DNA of 7,103 nt from Flavipsychrobacter sp. (GCA_021156265.1 JAJNBR010000144.1:1-7103); one strand, 5' to 3'. Counted from the first letter of the stretch, positions 1-5,290 are shown. Notes: generated by a model not told the origin, from the sequence alone. Numbers and translations: made by a program.

Positions 1-19
1 AACGCTGATCTAATCCCCC

Positions 20-51
20 AATGCCCCGAAAAAAGGGGCGTTTTTGTTTTT
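20..51 (+). terminator. Rho-independent terminator, copy 1
   Basis: GCCCC (23-27) pairs with GGGGC (35-39) around a GAAAAAA loop. The stem can extend to A20-T42 through a U-G wobble at 22/40. A T-rich tract (41-51, broken by one G) follows on the plus strand. The minus-strand reading has no T-run, so it should stop a plus-strand transcript entering from the left of the window. Confidence 0.8.
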
Positions 52-57
52 ATGACC

Positions 58-73
58 GGAAGCGGACGCTTCC
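58..73. repeat. Hairpin A, copy 1 (GGAAGC-GGAC-GCTTCC)
   Basis: Perfect 6-bp stem with a GGAC tetraloop (a seventh G-C pair is possible across the loop). The core AAGC-GGAC-GCTT matches the apex of the larger hairpin at 84-105, so the two look like members of one hairpin family. Confidence 0.75.
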
Positions 74-83
74 TTTGGGATTG

Positions 84-105
84 GGTCTAAGCGGATGCTT
101 AGACC
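84..105. repeat. Hairpin B, copy 1 (9-bp stem, GGAT loop)
   Basis: GGTCTAAGC (84-92) and GCTTAGACC (97-105) are exact reverse complements around GGAT. No T-run follows on either strand, so it is not a standard terminator. Confidence 0.8.
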
Positions 106-111
106 AGTTAT

Positions 112-137
112 AAGCCCCCTAAATAAGGGGCTTTTTT
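112..137 (+). terminator. Rho-independent terminator, copy 2
   Basis: AAGCCCC (112-118) pairs perfectly with GGGGCTT (127-133) around an 8-nt A-rich loop, with further T residues to 137. The T-run is on the plus strand, in the same orientation as copy 1, yet no gene lies between them. It therefore reads as a duplicated or back-up terminator. On the minus strand the T content after the stem is poor, so it is not a convincing stop for the lipoprotein gene at 204-656. Confidence 0.75.
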
Positions 138-147
138 GTTTTATAAC

Positions 148-163
148 GGAAGCGGATGCTTCC
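148..163. repeat. Hairpin A, copy 2 (GGAAGC-GGAT-GCTTCC)
   Basis: Same 6-bp stem as 58-73. The only change is in the loop (GGAC to GGAT). Confidence 0.75.
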
Positions 164-172
164 TTTAGTATA

Positions 173-194
173 GGTCTAAGCAGATGCTTAGACC
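173..194. repeat. Hairpin B, copy 2 (9-bp stem, AGAT loop)
   Basis: GGTCTAAGC (173-181) and GCTTAGACC (186-194) are identical in stem to 84-105, with the loop changed from GGAT to AGAT. It lies 9 bp beyond the stop codon of the minus-strand lipoprotein gene, so it could stabilise or end that transcript, though no T-run follows on the minus strand. Confidence 0.75.
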
Positions 195-203
195 AGTTAT
201 TCG

Positions 204-656
204 TTATTTCAAGCTGTCGGCCGCGGCGTAGTCCTCGATGGAGAAAGTGTAAAAATGATTGGTGGTAAGCTCATCCACTGGTTGGTATTGATAATTGCCG
301 GGTAACCTCAGGATATTGCGCGGTTCGTTGCAGGTGGTGTCAGTGATATCACGGCAGGTGAAGGTCTGGGCTTTTTTATTTCCATATATGATCCGGGCTG
401 AATCAACAGGCAGCTCGTTGAACGGATGCGCGACACCGCCCTCATCCCGGTAGGAAAGAAACAGGGAGTCGTTTACACCGATGACAGAAGTTTTCAGCAG
501 CTGGGCAGAACTTGCCTGGTACAACTCCAGTTTTATTGTTTCGGTGGTTTTATTAACGTACCAGAAATTGGCTGTCGCCAGGTAGTCAACGGTCTTATTG
601 CAGGAGAGGAACATTACCGATATGCCGGTCACGATCAAAGAAATAAATCCCTTCAT
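204..656 (-). CDS. Predicted small lipoprotein of unknown function
   Basis: 150 residues. The N-terminus is a short signal peptide: K2, a hydrophobic stretch of about residues 4-17, and a lipobox-like FLSC ending at Cys19. This predicts lipidation and anchoring in the cell envelope. The mature part appears rich in alternating hydrophobic and polar residues, suggesting a beta-sandwich type fold, and has two cysteines (101 and 109) that could form a disulfide. The ending, a YTFSIEDY stretch near residues 136-143, resembles the tails of many short Bacteroidetes lipoproteins, but I do not recognise the family and assign no function. The ATG at 656 is supported because a later start would remove the signal peptide. 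A -7 box (661-668) ends 4 nt before the ATG, predicting a leaderless transcript. It is divergent from nadD, with no obvious functional link. Confidence 0.8.
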   Translation of the reverse strand: MKGFISLIVTGISVMFLSCNKTVDYLATANFWYVNKTTETIKLELYQASSAQLLKTSVIGVNDSLFLSYRDEGGVAHPFNELPVDSARIIYGNKKAQTFTCRDITDTTCNEPRNILRLPGNYQYQPVDELTTNHFYTFSIEDYAAADSLK

Positions 657-660
657 GTCA

Positions 661-668
661 CAAATTTA
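661..668 (-). promoter_or_regulatory. -7 promoter box for the lipoprotein gene
   Basis: Read on the minus strand this is TAAATTTG, an exact match to the Bacteroidetes -7 consensus TAnnTTTG, ending 4 nt before the ATG at 656. I see no clear -33 TTG at the expected spacing. The predicted transcription start falls at or within about a base of the start codon. Confidence 0.6.
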
Positions 669-768
669 CAGCCTTAGCGGGTATTGAGACAGGGGGAAAA
701 TCTATATATAGTAGTGAAGCTTAACCGTGATTTTAAAATGACGCTTATGGGTCTACGGGGTTTTCGCT

Positions 769-776
769 TAGATTTG
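769..776 (+). promoter_or_regulatory. -7 promoter box for nadD
   Basis: TAGATTTG matches TAnnTTTG and ends 4 nt before the nadD ATG. The following TGCC-ATG is nearly the same as the TGAC-ATG arrangement of the divergent lipoprotein gene. No clear -33 TTG was found. Confidence 0.6.
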
Positions 777-780
777 TGCC

Positions 781-1350
781 ATGCATATAGGGTTGTATTT
801 CGGCAGTTTTAATCCCATTCATATAGGCCACCTGATAGTAGCGAACCATGTAGTTGAGAATAGTGATGTAGATAAGATCTGGTTCGTGGTATCGCCGCAC
901 AACCCGCTGAAAGACTCGCACACCCTGCTGAACGAATACGACCGGCTGCACCTGGTGACGCTGGCCATTGAGGACAACGCCAAGTTCCGCGCCAGCAACG
1001 TAGAGTTTCACCTGCCCAAACCGTCGTACACCATAGATACGCTCACTTATCTTACGGAAAAGTTTCCGCTGGAGACCTTCTCGGTGGTGATGGGTTCGGA
1101 TAGCTTTTCCAACATTCACCGCTGGAAGAACTATGAGCAACTGGTGAGCAATTATTCCTTTATCGTGTACAACAGGCCGGGTTTTCCCATCAGCGATACC
1201 TATGGCGCCAGGCTGCAGGTGGTGGACGCCCCGCTGCTGGAGATATCGTCTACTTTCATCCGCAGGCAAATAAAGGATAAGAAATCGGTGCGCTACGTGC
1301 TGCCCGATAAGGTGCGCGAGTATGTCGAGAACAGCGCCTATTACAAATAG
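781..1350 (+). CDS. nadD: Nicotinate-nucleotide adenylyltransferase (NadD)
   Basis: 189 residues, the usual length for NadD. It transfers AMP from ATP to nicotinate mononucleotide, giving deamido-NAD and pyrophosphate, the penultimate step of NAD synthesis in the cytoplasm. Family signatures visible are the nucleotidyltransferase GSFNPIHIGH motif (residues 8-17, with the two catalytic-type histidines 14 and 17), the substrate-side PSYTIDTL segment (81-88), MGSDSFSNIHRW (104-115), and the ISSTFIR signature (155-161) that contacts ATP phosphates. The ATG at 781 is right because the core strand begins at residue 2. There is no Shine-Dalgarno sequence, and a -7 box ends 4 nt upstream, so the gene appears to be expressed alone from a leaderless mRNA. 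Its TAG stop is immediately followed by the CTA (TAG on the minus strand) of the convergent gene, leaving no intergenic base. All key residues appear intact. Confidence 0.96.
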   Translation: MHIGLYFGSFNPIHIGHLIVANHVVENSDVDKIWFVVSPHNPLKDSHTLLNEYDRLHLVTLAIEDNAKFRASNVEFHLPKPSYTIDTLTYLTEKFPLETFSVVMGSDSFSNIHRWKNYEQLVSNYSFIVYNRPGFPISDTYGARLQVVDAPLLEISSTFIRRQIKDKKSVRYVLPDKVREYVENSAYYK

Positions 1351-2376
1351 CTAGTCGGGCATGCTGCCCCTTGGGGAAAATTCTACACGGTATATCTTGA
1401 CCAGCAACAGGAAGTAAGAAATGAGCATGGGGCCGAAGATGAAGCCCATGAACCCGAAGAGCGGGATGCCTACCATGATGCCCAGCGCTGTGGTGATAGG
1501 GTGGATGTCGCCGAGGCGGCGAAGAATGGTGAAGCGCAAAATATTATCGACACTGCCGGTGATCAGCAGGGAGTAGAGCAGGAGCCCCGTACCTTGTCCG
1601 CTTCTGTCGATAGCATAGAGGTATACGCAAAGGGGTATCCAGACTACCGCAGTCCCGATGATAGGCACCAGCGAAAAAACGCCCGTGATCACTCCCCAGA
1701 GCACATACTCTTCAATTCCGAACATATAGTAGCCCAGTATAGAGACAATGGCCTGGCTGGCGGCCAGCACCGGTATACCTATAGCATTGGATACCACCAT
1801 GACGCGGGTAGCCTCCCAGATGTCGTCGATGTTGGTGTCTTTCAGGGGTATGTATTTCTGTACGGTGTATTCCATCTTGCGGCCATCTACCAGCATATAA
1901 TACAGCAGGAAGAAGGCGAGTATGGCATTGGTGAGCATATTGAGCGTGGCATTCAGCACGGTAGGTACTGAGGTGGTAGCGCGCTGCACCATGGTTCGTA
2001 TTTGCTCCTCGTTAATGGCGAAGCGGGGCGATATGCCGCGCAGTTTTTTGCTAAGGGTTTCCAATATGGTATTGAGCTGGCTTTCGTCGGCAAGAAACCC
2101 GGTGAACTTAGGCAGCAGCACCTGCAAAATAGCGGCAATGGGTAGCACGAAGATGACAATGGCGATGAGAATGAACAGCAAGGCGGTTAGCCACTTCTTC
2201 CAGTTTTTAATAACCGTCAGTTCGAAGAACTTCTGGCGCATCAGGATATAGAGGGTAATGGCGCCCAGTACGCCGGGGAAGAAGATATAGAGTTCACTGC
2301 CCAGGGTATAGCCGAGGGTAATAATAAGACCAATAAGCAGGAACTGCTTCAGGTTGTCGGTATTCAGGAAGGTCAT
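1351..2376 (-). CDS. AI-2E family transporter (PF01594-like membrane protein)
   Basis: 341 residues, typical for the family. Hydrophobic segments lie at about residues 11-47 (two helices), 61-88, 138-163, 194-218, 226-256, 264-282 and 293-328. A more polar stretch of about 90-137 corresponds to the extracytoplasmic region usual in this family. Family-like features are the VPIIGTAVVWIP segment (237-248), VDNILR (276-281), and the C-terminal HPITTALGIMVG (292-303) followed by GFMGFIFGPML. Family members have been linked to AI-2 export or Na+/H+ antiport in a few bacteria, but most are uncharacterised; calling this a quorum-sensing gene would overreach. The start is the ATG at 2376, preceded by a poor -7-like box. 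It ends tail to tail against nadD with no spacer and no evident terminator. Confidence 0.88.
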   Translation of the reverse strand: MTFLNTDNLKQFLLIGLIITLGYTLGSELYIFFPGVLGAITLYILMRQKFFELTVIKNWKKWLTALLFILIAIVIFVLPIAAILQVLLPKFTGFLADESQLNTILETLSKKLRGISPRFAINEEQIRTMVQRATTSVPTVLNATLNMLTNAILAFFLLYYMLVDGRKMEYTVQKYIPLKDTNIDDIWEATRVMVVSNAIGIPVLAASQAIVSILGYYMFGIEEYVLWGVITGVFSLVPIIGTAVVWIPLCVYLYAIDRSGQGTGLLLYSLLITGSVDNILRFTILRRLGDIHPITTALGIMVGIPLFGFMGFIFGPMLISYFLLLVKIYRVEFSPRGSMPD

Positions 2377-2391
2377 TGGTGGTGCCTATAA

Positions 2392-2399
2392 CAACTTTA
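2392..2399 (-). promoter_or_regulatory. Possible -7 box for the AI-2E family gene
   Basis: Read on the minus strand this is TAAAGTTG, one mismatch from TAnnTTTG, 15 nt before the ATG. A TTG at 2424-2422 lies about 22 nt upstream as a possible -33 element. Weak compared with the other promoters in the window. Confidence 0.35.
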
Positions 2400-2474
2400 T
2401 ATCTTCTATTTAAACTGATAACAATCAATTAAAACCCTGCCAACCGTTACCCGAAACTCTGGCACGATATTTTT

Positions 2475-2482
2475 TACTTTTG
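2475..2482 (+). promoter_or_regulatory. -7 promoter box for the YtxH/holin-like cassette
   Basis: TACTTTTG is an exact TAnnTTTG match. The predicted start near 2486-2488 gives a leader of about 36 nt that is very A/T rich just before the ATG (TTTTTTAAATTTTAGAAGT), as is common for Bacteroidetes translation starts. No clear -33 TTG is visible. Confidence 0.65.
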
Positions 2483-2523
2483 TAGCAGACAATTCATCCG
2501 TTGATTTTTTAAATTTTAGAAGT

Positions 2524-2718
2524 ATGGCTAACACTGGAAAAACTGTTGCTACATTATTGATTGGTGCTGCTATAGGCGCAGCAGTAGGTTACATCCTCGC
2601 CACAGACAAAGACACCCGCCAGGAAAACATGGAGCGCATTAAGGATCGCCTTAGCAATTTGAAAAACAAGTTCAACAAAAGTCACGTTGACCTTGAAGAG
2701 GAGATCTACAACGCTTAA
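2524..2718 (+). CDS. YtxH-like small membrane protein
   Basis: 64 residues. A glycine/alanine-rich transmembrane segment at about residues 7-26 (core LLIGAAIGAAVGYILA) is followed by a charged amphipathic helix (about 28-60) ending in an acidic patch (DLEEE). This is the layout of YtxH-domain proteins, which are widespread, often stress-associated, and of poorly defined function. It is the first gene of a cassette with the holin-like gene 12 bp downstream. A clean -7 promoter precedes it. The order small one-helix protein, PF07332-like protein, basic protein recalls enterobacterial yqjD-yqjE-yqjK, where YqjD is a membrane-anchored, ribosome-binding protein of stationary phase. That parallel rests on architecture only, not on sequence identity I can demonstrate. 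Confidence 0.82.
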   Translation: MANTGKTVATLLIGAAIGAAVGYILATDKDTRQENMERIKDRLSNLKNKFNKSHVDLEEEIYNA

Positions 2719-2730
2719 TCCTGAACAGGA

Positions 2731-3108
2731 ATGAACTTTCTCAATAAGTGGAAAGATAAAATAGCTCATTACATAGATGTGCGTGTTCAGCTGGCAAAGC
2801 TGAATGTCATTGAACGCTCGTCGAAGGTATTGAGCTATCTTATCTTCGTTTTTATCTGCCTGTTCATCTCGGTATCCGTACTCATTTTCCTGGGTATTGT
2901 GATCGGCGAGTTGTTTTCAGGCATACTGGATTCACGCCCGCTGGGCTACCTGGTCACCACAGGCATTTATATACTGCTGGTGGCGTTGATGTTCGCTTTG
3001 CGCAAGTCTATCATCAGTGCTTTTTCGGGTGCGTTCATTCGTATACTCACATCGGTGGATGATGAGGATGATGACGAGGACGAGAAAGACGCTGCAAAGG
3101 CTGCATAA
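2731..3108 (+). CDS. Phage holin family (PF07332-like) two-helix membrane protein
   Basis: 125 residues. It has a cytoplasmic amphipathic N-terminal helix (about 1-32, with the DVRVQLAKLNVIERSSK stretch common in this group) and two transmembrane helices (about 34-59 and 71-90) joined by a short loop. A third amphipathic segment follows, then a strongly acidic tail (about residues 110-120, Asp/Glu run). The family is named after actinophage holin superfamily III, but most chromosomal members sit in non-phage operons next to YtxH- or DUF883-type proteins, as here, and nothing else phage-like is nearby. It starts 12 bp after the YtxH stop and ends with tandem in-frame stops (TAA TAA, 3106-3111). 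The next gene begins 16 bp downstream, so cotranscription is likely. The actual role is unknown; an envelope or stress role is inference. Confidence 0.82.
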   Translation: MNFLNKWKDKIAHYIDVRVQLAKLNVIERSSKVLSYLIFVFICLFISVSVLIFLGIVIGELFSGILDSRPLGYLVTTGIYILLVALMFALRKSIISAFSGAFIRILTSVDDEDDDEDEKDAAKAA

Positions 3109-3124
3109 TAAAAAAAGACCCCCA

Positions 3125-3595
3125 ATGAAACTGTATCCCAAAAAGCTGAACAGCCTTGAAGAGCTGAAAAGAGAAAAGCAAGTGCTGAAATATGCCCGCA
3201 AGCATAGCAAGCCAGATGGCTTAATGGATATCAAGATACCTTCTCCTACTCCCAAAGAGGATAAACAAAGCGACTACCTGTCTTTTTTTGGTGACCTGCT
3301 TACGTCACGAAATACCGGCGACATGCTGATGACCTTTGGTTTGCCGCTGCTAAAGCTGGTGGGCAGGAAGACAGAAAAATCTCTTCTCAGAACCGTAGTG
3401 GGCGAAGTGTTTGGCGGCTATCTTAAATTCAAGATGCTACAACTGGGTGTACGCGGCGTGAAGCTCTTTTTGCACAAGCAAAAAGCTAAAAAGGAAGAAC
3501 ACAAGGCTGAAAAAAAAACTGAACAAGCGAGGCAGCAACGAAAATCGATAACGATAAAACAGCGTCGCCGCGAGGCCGAATACGCTACTCACTAA
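3125..3595 (+). CDS. Basic protein of unknown function, third gene of the YtxH/holin-like cassette
   Basis: 156 residues from the ATG at 3125. This start is chosen because it follows the upstream stop by 16 bp, while the in-frame start at 3017 would overlap the holin-like gene by about 90 bp and add an unlikely Arg/Met-rich extension. Visible parts are a Lys-rich helix (about 7-27), a linker with Pro (about 30-45), a moderately hydrophobic amphipathic region (about 50-117, including GLPLLKLVG at 72-80 and GEVFGGYLKFKMLQLGVRGVK at 93-113), and a highly basic Lys/Arg/Gln tail (118-150). No signal peptide or clear transmembrane helix. I do not recognise the family; by position it corresponds to yqjK of the enterobacterial yqjDEK group. 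An A9 run (3510-3518) lies in the tail coding sequence. The last 11 bp overlap the convergent stress-protein gene. Confidence 0.8.
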   Translation: MKLYPKKLNSLEELKREKQVLKYARKHSKPDGLMDIKIPSPTPKEDKQSDYLSFFGDLLTSRNTGDMLMTFGLPLLKLVGRKTEKSLLRTVVGEVFGGYLKFKMLQLGVRGVKLFLHKQKAKKEEHKAEKKTEQARQQRKSITIKQRRREAEYATH

Positions 3596-4421
3596 CTGCG
3601 CGACGCTCGTGCAGCGCCAGCAGCGGTACATGGCTCATCTTTACAATAGCGCTGGTATGGCTTTTCTTGAACAGGCTGTCTAAGAATGAATGCTTGTGAG
3701 GTATCACGAGCAGCCAGTCCATTCCTTTCTCCGTTACAAAATTACTGATGCCTTCACCGAGGTCCTTACTGTCTATGTAATGATACTGGGGATCGGCGGC
3801 CTTCAGGTATTCATGGATCAGCTCAGCATTCAGCGGCATGTCGGTGCCAAAGTGTTTGTTGTCGTGATCAACATTCAGCACGTGCAGCTGCGCCTTCGTC
3901 TGCTGTACCAGCGCCACGATATCAGCTGCAGGAAATGTTTTTCCAACCTGTTTGAAATCGCAGGCCAGGCAAATGTTGTGTACAGGGGTGAAAGCCGTGC
4001 CGGGAGGAATAGCCATCACGATGTAGGGCAGGTCGCGCAACTCGCTGATAAGGTTGCTACCCAACCAGAACTGTGTGTCTTCCGTGCTGCTGTTGCCTAC
4101 CACTATCAGCGTCGGTGCTACTTTTTCGGCATAGTCTTCAAGGCTGTCGGTAATATCGCCATAAGTGATCACCGGCTCAATATTGACGCCGGGGTAAGCA
4201 TTGCGGAGCTGGCCTACCAGCTCTGCCATACTTTCTTCAGCTATCTCCCGCCCATCGTCTACGGGCATCAGCGGCATCGGGGTGTCGCCAAAGGTTACCG
4301 GGATAACGAAGGAATGCACAATGTGCAGCGATGCGTTGTAGGCTTTAGCCATGCCGCAGGCATAGTCAACGGCGCTGTTGGCAGTGGGAGAAAAATCGGT
4401 AGCGGCGATAATAACGGACAT
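3585..4421 (-). CDS. Universal stress protein, tandem UspA domains
   Basis: 278 residues, the length of two-domain Usp proteins. The N-terminal domain (about 1-140) has the typical VIIAATDFSPTANSAVDYA start with Asp9, and a degenerate nucleotide-loop region (G109 to G121-S122: the second Gly is replaced by Ser/Thr and the spacing is one residue short of G-2x-G-9x-G-S/T). The C-terminal domain (about 147-278) begins with ICLACDF (150-156) and ends with the usual SHVPLLAL, but the loop region (IPHKHSFLDSLFKKSH) lacks glycines altogether. ATP binding is therefore doubtful in the C-terminal domain and uncertain in the N-terminal one. Likely a soluble stress-tolerance protein. It lies 69 bp downstream of the sugar transferase gene on the same strand and could be cotranscribed. 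Its ATG is the last three bases of a 50-bp inverted repeat. It overlaps the convergent upstream gene by 11 bp. Confidence 0.92.
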   Translation of the reverse strand: MSVIIAATDFSPTANSAVDYACGMAKAYNASLHIVHSFVIPVTFGDTPMPLMPVDDGREIAEESMAELVGQLRNAYPGVNIEPVITYGDITDSLEDYAEKVAPTLIVVGNSSTEDTQFWLGSNLISELRDLPYIVMAIPPGTAFTPVHNICLACDFKQVGKTFPAADIVALVQQTKAQLHVLNVDHDNKHFGTDMPLNAELIHEYLKAADPQYHYIDSKDLGEGISNFVTEKGMDWLLVIPHKHSFLDSLFKKSHTSAIVKMSHVPLLALHERRAVSE

Positions 4422-4468
4422 GGTGTGTTTTTTTGTGCTTAAAAATTAAGCATAAAAAACACACCATG
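4419..4468. repeat. 50-bp inverted repeat ending at the universal stress protein start codon
   Basis: CATGGTGTGTTTTTT (4419-4433) and AAAAAACACACCATG (4454-4468) are exact 15-bp reverse complements. Inside them TGCTTAA (4436-4442) and TTAAGCA (4446-4452) pair as a further 7 bp around a 3-nt loop, with a small 2/1 internal loop between the two stems. On the minus strand the final ATG of the element is the Usp start codon, so an mRNA starting upstream would hold its AUG paired in the stem base. No T-run follows on the minus strand, so it is not a typical terminator for the sugar transferase gene. Candidates are a translational control hairpin, a cruciform/operator site, or an RNA-stability element. 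Confidence 0.85.
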
Positions 4469-4490
4469 AAAATATTTTACGAAAAGATAA

Positions 4491-5231
4491 TCAGTCTTTC
4501 TTGACAAGACCTGAAAGGCCTTTGCCAATAACCTGCGCAAAAGTGGTGAAAACGATGGTAACGTCGAGCCATACGCTGCGGTTCTTCAGGTAATAAACAT
4601 CCCACTGTACGCGCTTGCGCAATTCGCGCTCTACATTGATCTCGCCAATGTAGCCTTTGATCTGCGCCATGCCGGTCATGCCCGGTACAGCTTCGTGGCG
4701 AAGATTATAATAAGGTATGATCTGCGAGTAGTAGCGGGTATGGTACAGCATATGCGGGCGCGGGCCTACAATGCTCATGTCGCCCAGCAGCACGTTGAAG
4801 AACTGCGGGGTCTCATCCAGGTGAGTCAGGCGAAGGAACTTACCTACGGTAGTAATACGTTTGTCGTTAGAAGTAGCTTGTTTGGTGTCTGCATCGGCAT
4901 TCACGTGCATCGTACGGAACTTGAAGCAGTCGAACTCAACACCTTTGTAACCGGTGCGTTTTTGAATGAAGAAAACAGGTCCTCTCGAGGTCAGCTTGAC
5001 CAGCAGGGCAACTATCGGGTAAACCCAGGACATTACCAGCAGGATAAATGTCATGGATATGGTCACGTCCATAGCACGTTTCAGCGCCGAATAGTATGCA
5101 GGCGGCTGATAAACCATATACCGGTGGTTTATTTCCCTGAACATCTCGCGGATCTCAGCAATATCAGATTGCGGAGCGGCCGGGCGGGACGATTGGGTAA
5201 CCGGTAGTTTTATAACAAAGGGCTGTTCCAT
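4491..5231 (-). CDS. Polyprenyl-phosphate sugar-1-phosphate transferase (bacterial sugar transferase, PF02397)
   Basis: 246 residues. It would move a sugar-1-phosphate from a UDP-sugar to undecaprenyl phosphate at the inner membrane, starting a surface polysaccharide repeat unit. In order: a cytoplasmic N-terminal extension (about 1-48), the KRAMD entry motif (51-55), one hydrophobic membrane segment (about 56-80, as in monotopic phosphoglycosyl transferases), GPVFFIQKR (84-92), FDCFKFRTM (100-108), the catalytic Asp-Glu dyad in LDETPQFFNVLLGDMSIVGPRP (D139-E140), and PGMTGMAQIKG (183-193). It lacks the N-terminal membrane domain of the large WbaP/WcaJ-type enzymes, so it is a small PglC-like catalytic form. 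The sugar cannot be deduced from sequence. It sits between the O-antigen ligase-like gene (85 bp upstream) and the Usp gene. No good -7 box is visible in that gap (GATTTTTG at 5285-5278 is the closest), so read-through from the ligase gene is plausible. Confidence 0.93.
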   Translation of the reverse strand: MEQPFVIKLPVTQSSRPAAPQSDIAEIREMFREINHRYMVYQPPAYYSALKRAMDVTISMTFILLVMSWVYPIVALLVKLTSRGPVFFIQKRTGYKGVEFDCFKFRTMHVNADADTKQATSNDKRITTVGKFLRLTHLDETPQFFNVLLGDMSIVGPRPHMLYHTRYYSQIIPYYNLRHEAVPGMTGMAQIKGYIGEINVERELRKRVQWDVYYLKNRSVWLDVTIVFTTFAQVIGKGLSGLVKKD

Positions 5232-5290
5232 TTAAAGTGTTGATCGAGAGCTGTTTTTCTAACTCTTTACGTTACAGCAAAAATCGTGTC

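Larger units (their letters stand above)
20..200. repeat. Tandem duplication of a three-hairpin unit
   Basis: Two adjacent copies of an about 90-bp unit (roughly 20-110 and 111-200). Each has the same order: C-rich/G-rich hairpin with a T-run, a GGAAGC/GCTTCC hairpin, a GGTCTAAGC/GCTTAGACC hairpin, and the tail AGACCAGTTAT. The corresponding hairpins start 90 bp (58 to 148) and 89 bp (84 to 173) apart. By eye, differences between copies fall in loops and linkers, while the arms of the second and third hairpins are identical. No ORF is present. This is the whole content of the gene-free left end. The array could be a duplicated terminator region or a REP-like extragenic element family; the window alone cannot decide. 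Confidence 0.85.

Noticed and set aside
1..13. Possible 3' end of a plus-strand gene (in-frame TAA at 11-13 just before the terminator)
   Set aside because: Only three sense codons are visible. The plus-oriented terminator at 20-51 suggests a gene to the left, but the sequence here cannot support a CDS call.
745..1269. Long minus-strand ORF opposite nadD
   Set aside because: No recognisable domain; it is antisense to a clear NadD with all motifs intact, so it is a shadow of the coding bias.
1357..1376. GGGCA-TGC-TGCCC and CCCC-TT-GGGG palindromes after nadD as a terminator
   Set aside because: No T-run follows on the plus strand (GGGGAAAATT comes next), and the sequence encodes the C-terminus of the AI-2E family protein.
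1351..2376. Quorum-sensing (AI-2) exporter
   Set aside because: The family name comes from a single studied member type. No luxS or AI-2 processing gene is present here, so only the family-level call is kept.
2719..2730. Palindrome TCCTG-AA-CAGGA filling the YtxH/holin-like gap
   Set aside because: Only 5 bp with a 2-nt loop; the AGGA part sits directly against the ATG, too close to be a normal Shine-Dalgarno. Probably chance.
2731..3108. Prophage remnant, suggested by the holin family name
   Set aside because: No lysin, structural, integrase or other phage genes are nearby. Chromosomal PF07332-like genes beside YtxH-type genes are common outside prophages.
3017..3124. Longer N-terminal start for the third cassette gene
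   Set aside because: It would overlap the holin-like gene by about 90 bp in another frame and add a low-complexity Arg/Met-rich extension. The ATG at 3125 has normal operon spacing.
3690..4442. 250-codon plus-strand ORF opposite the universal stress protein gene
   Set aside because: No family-like features and fully antisense to a well-supported Usp gene; treated as a shadow.
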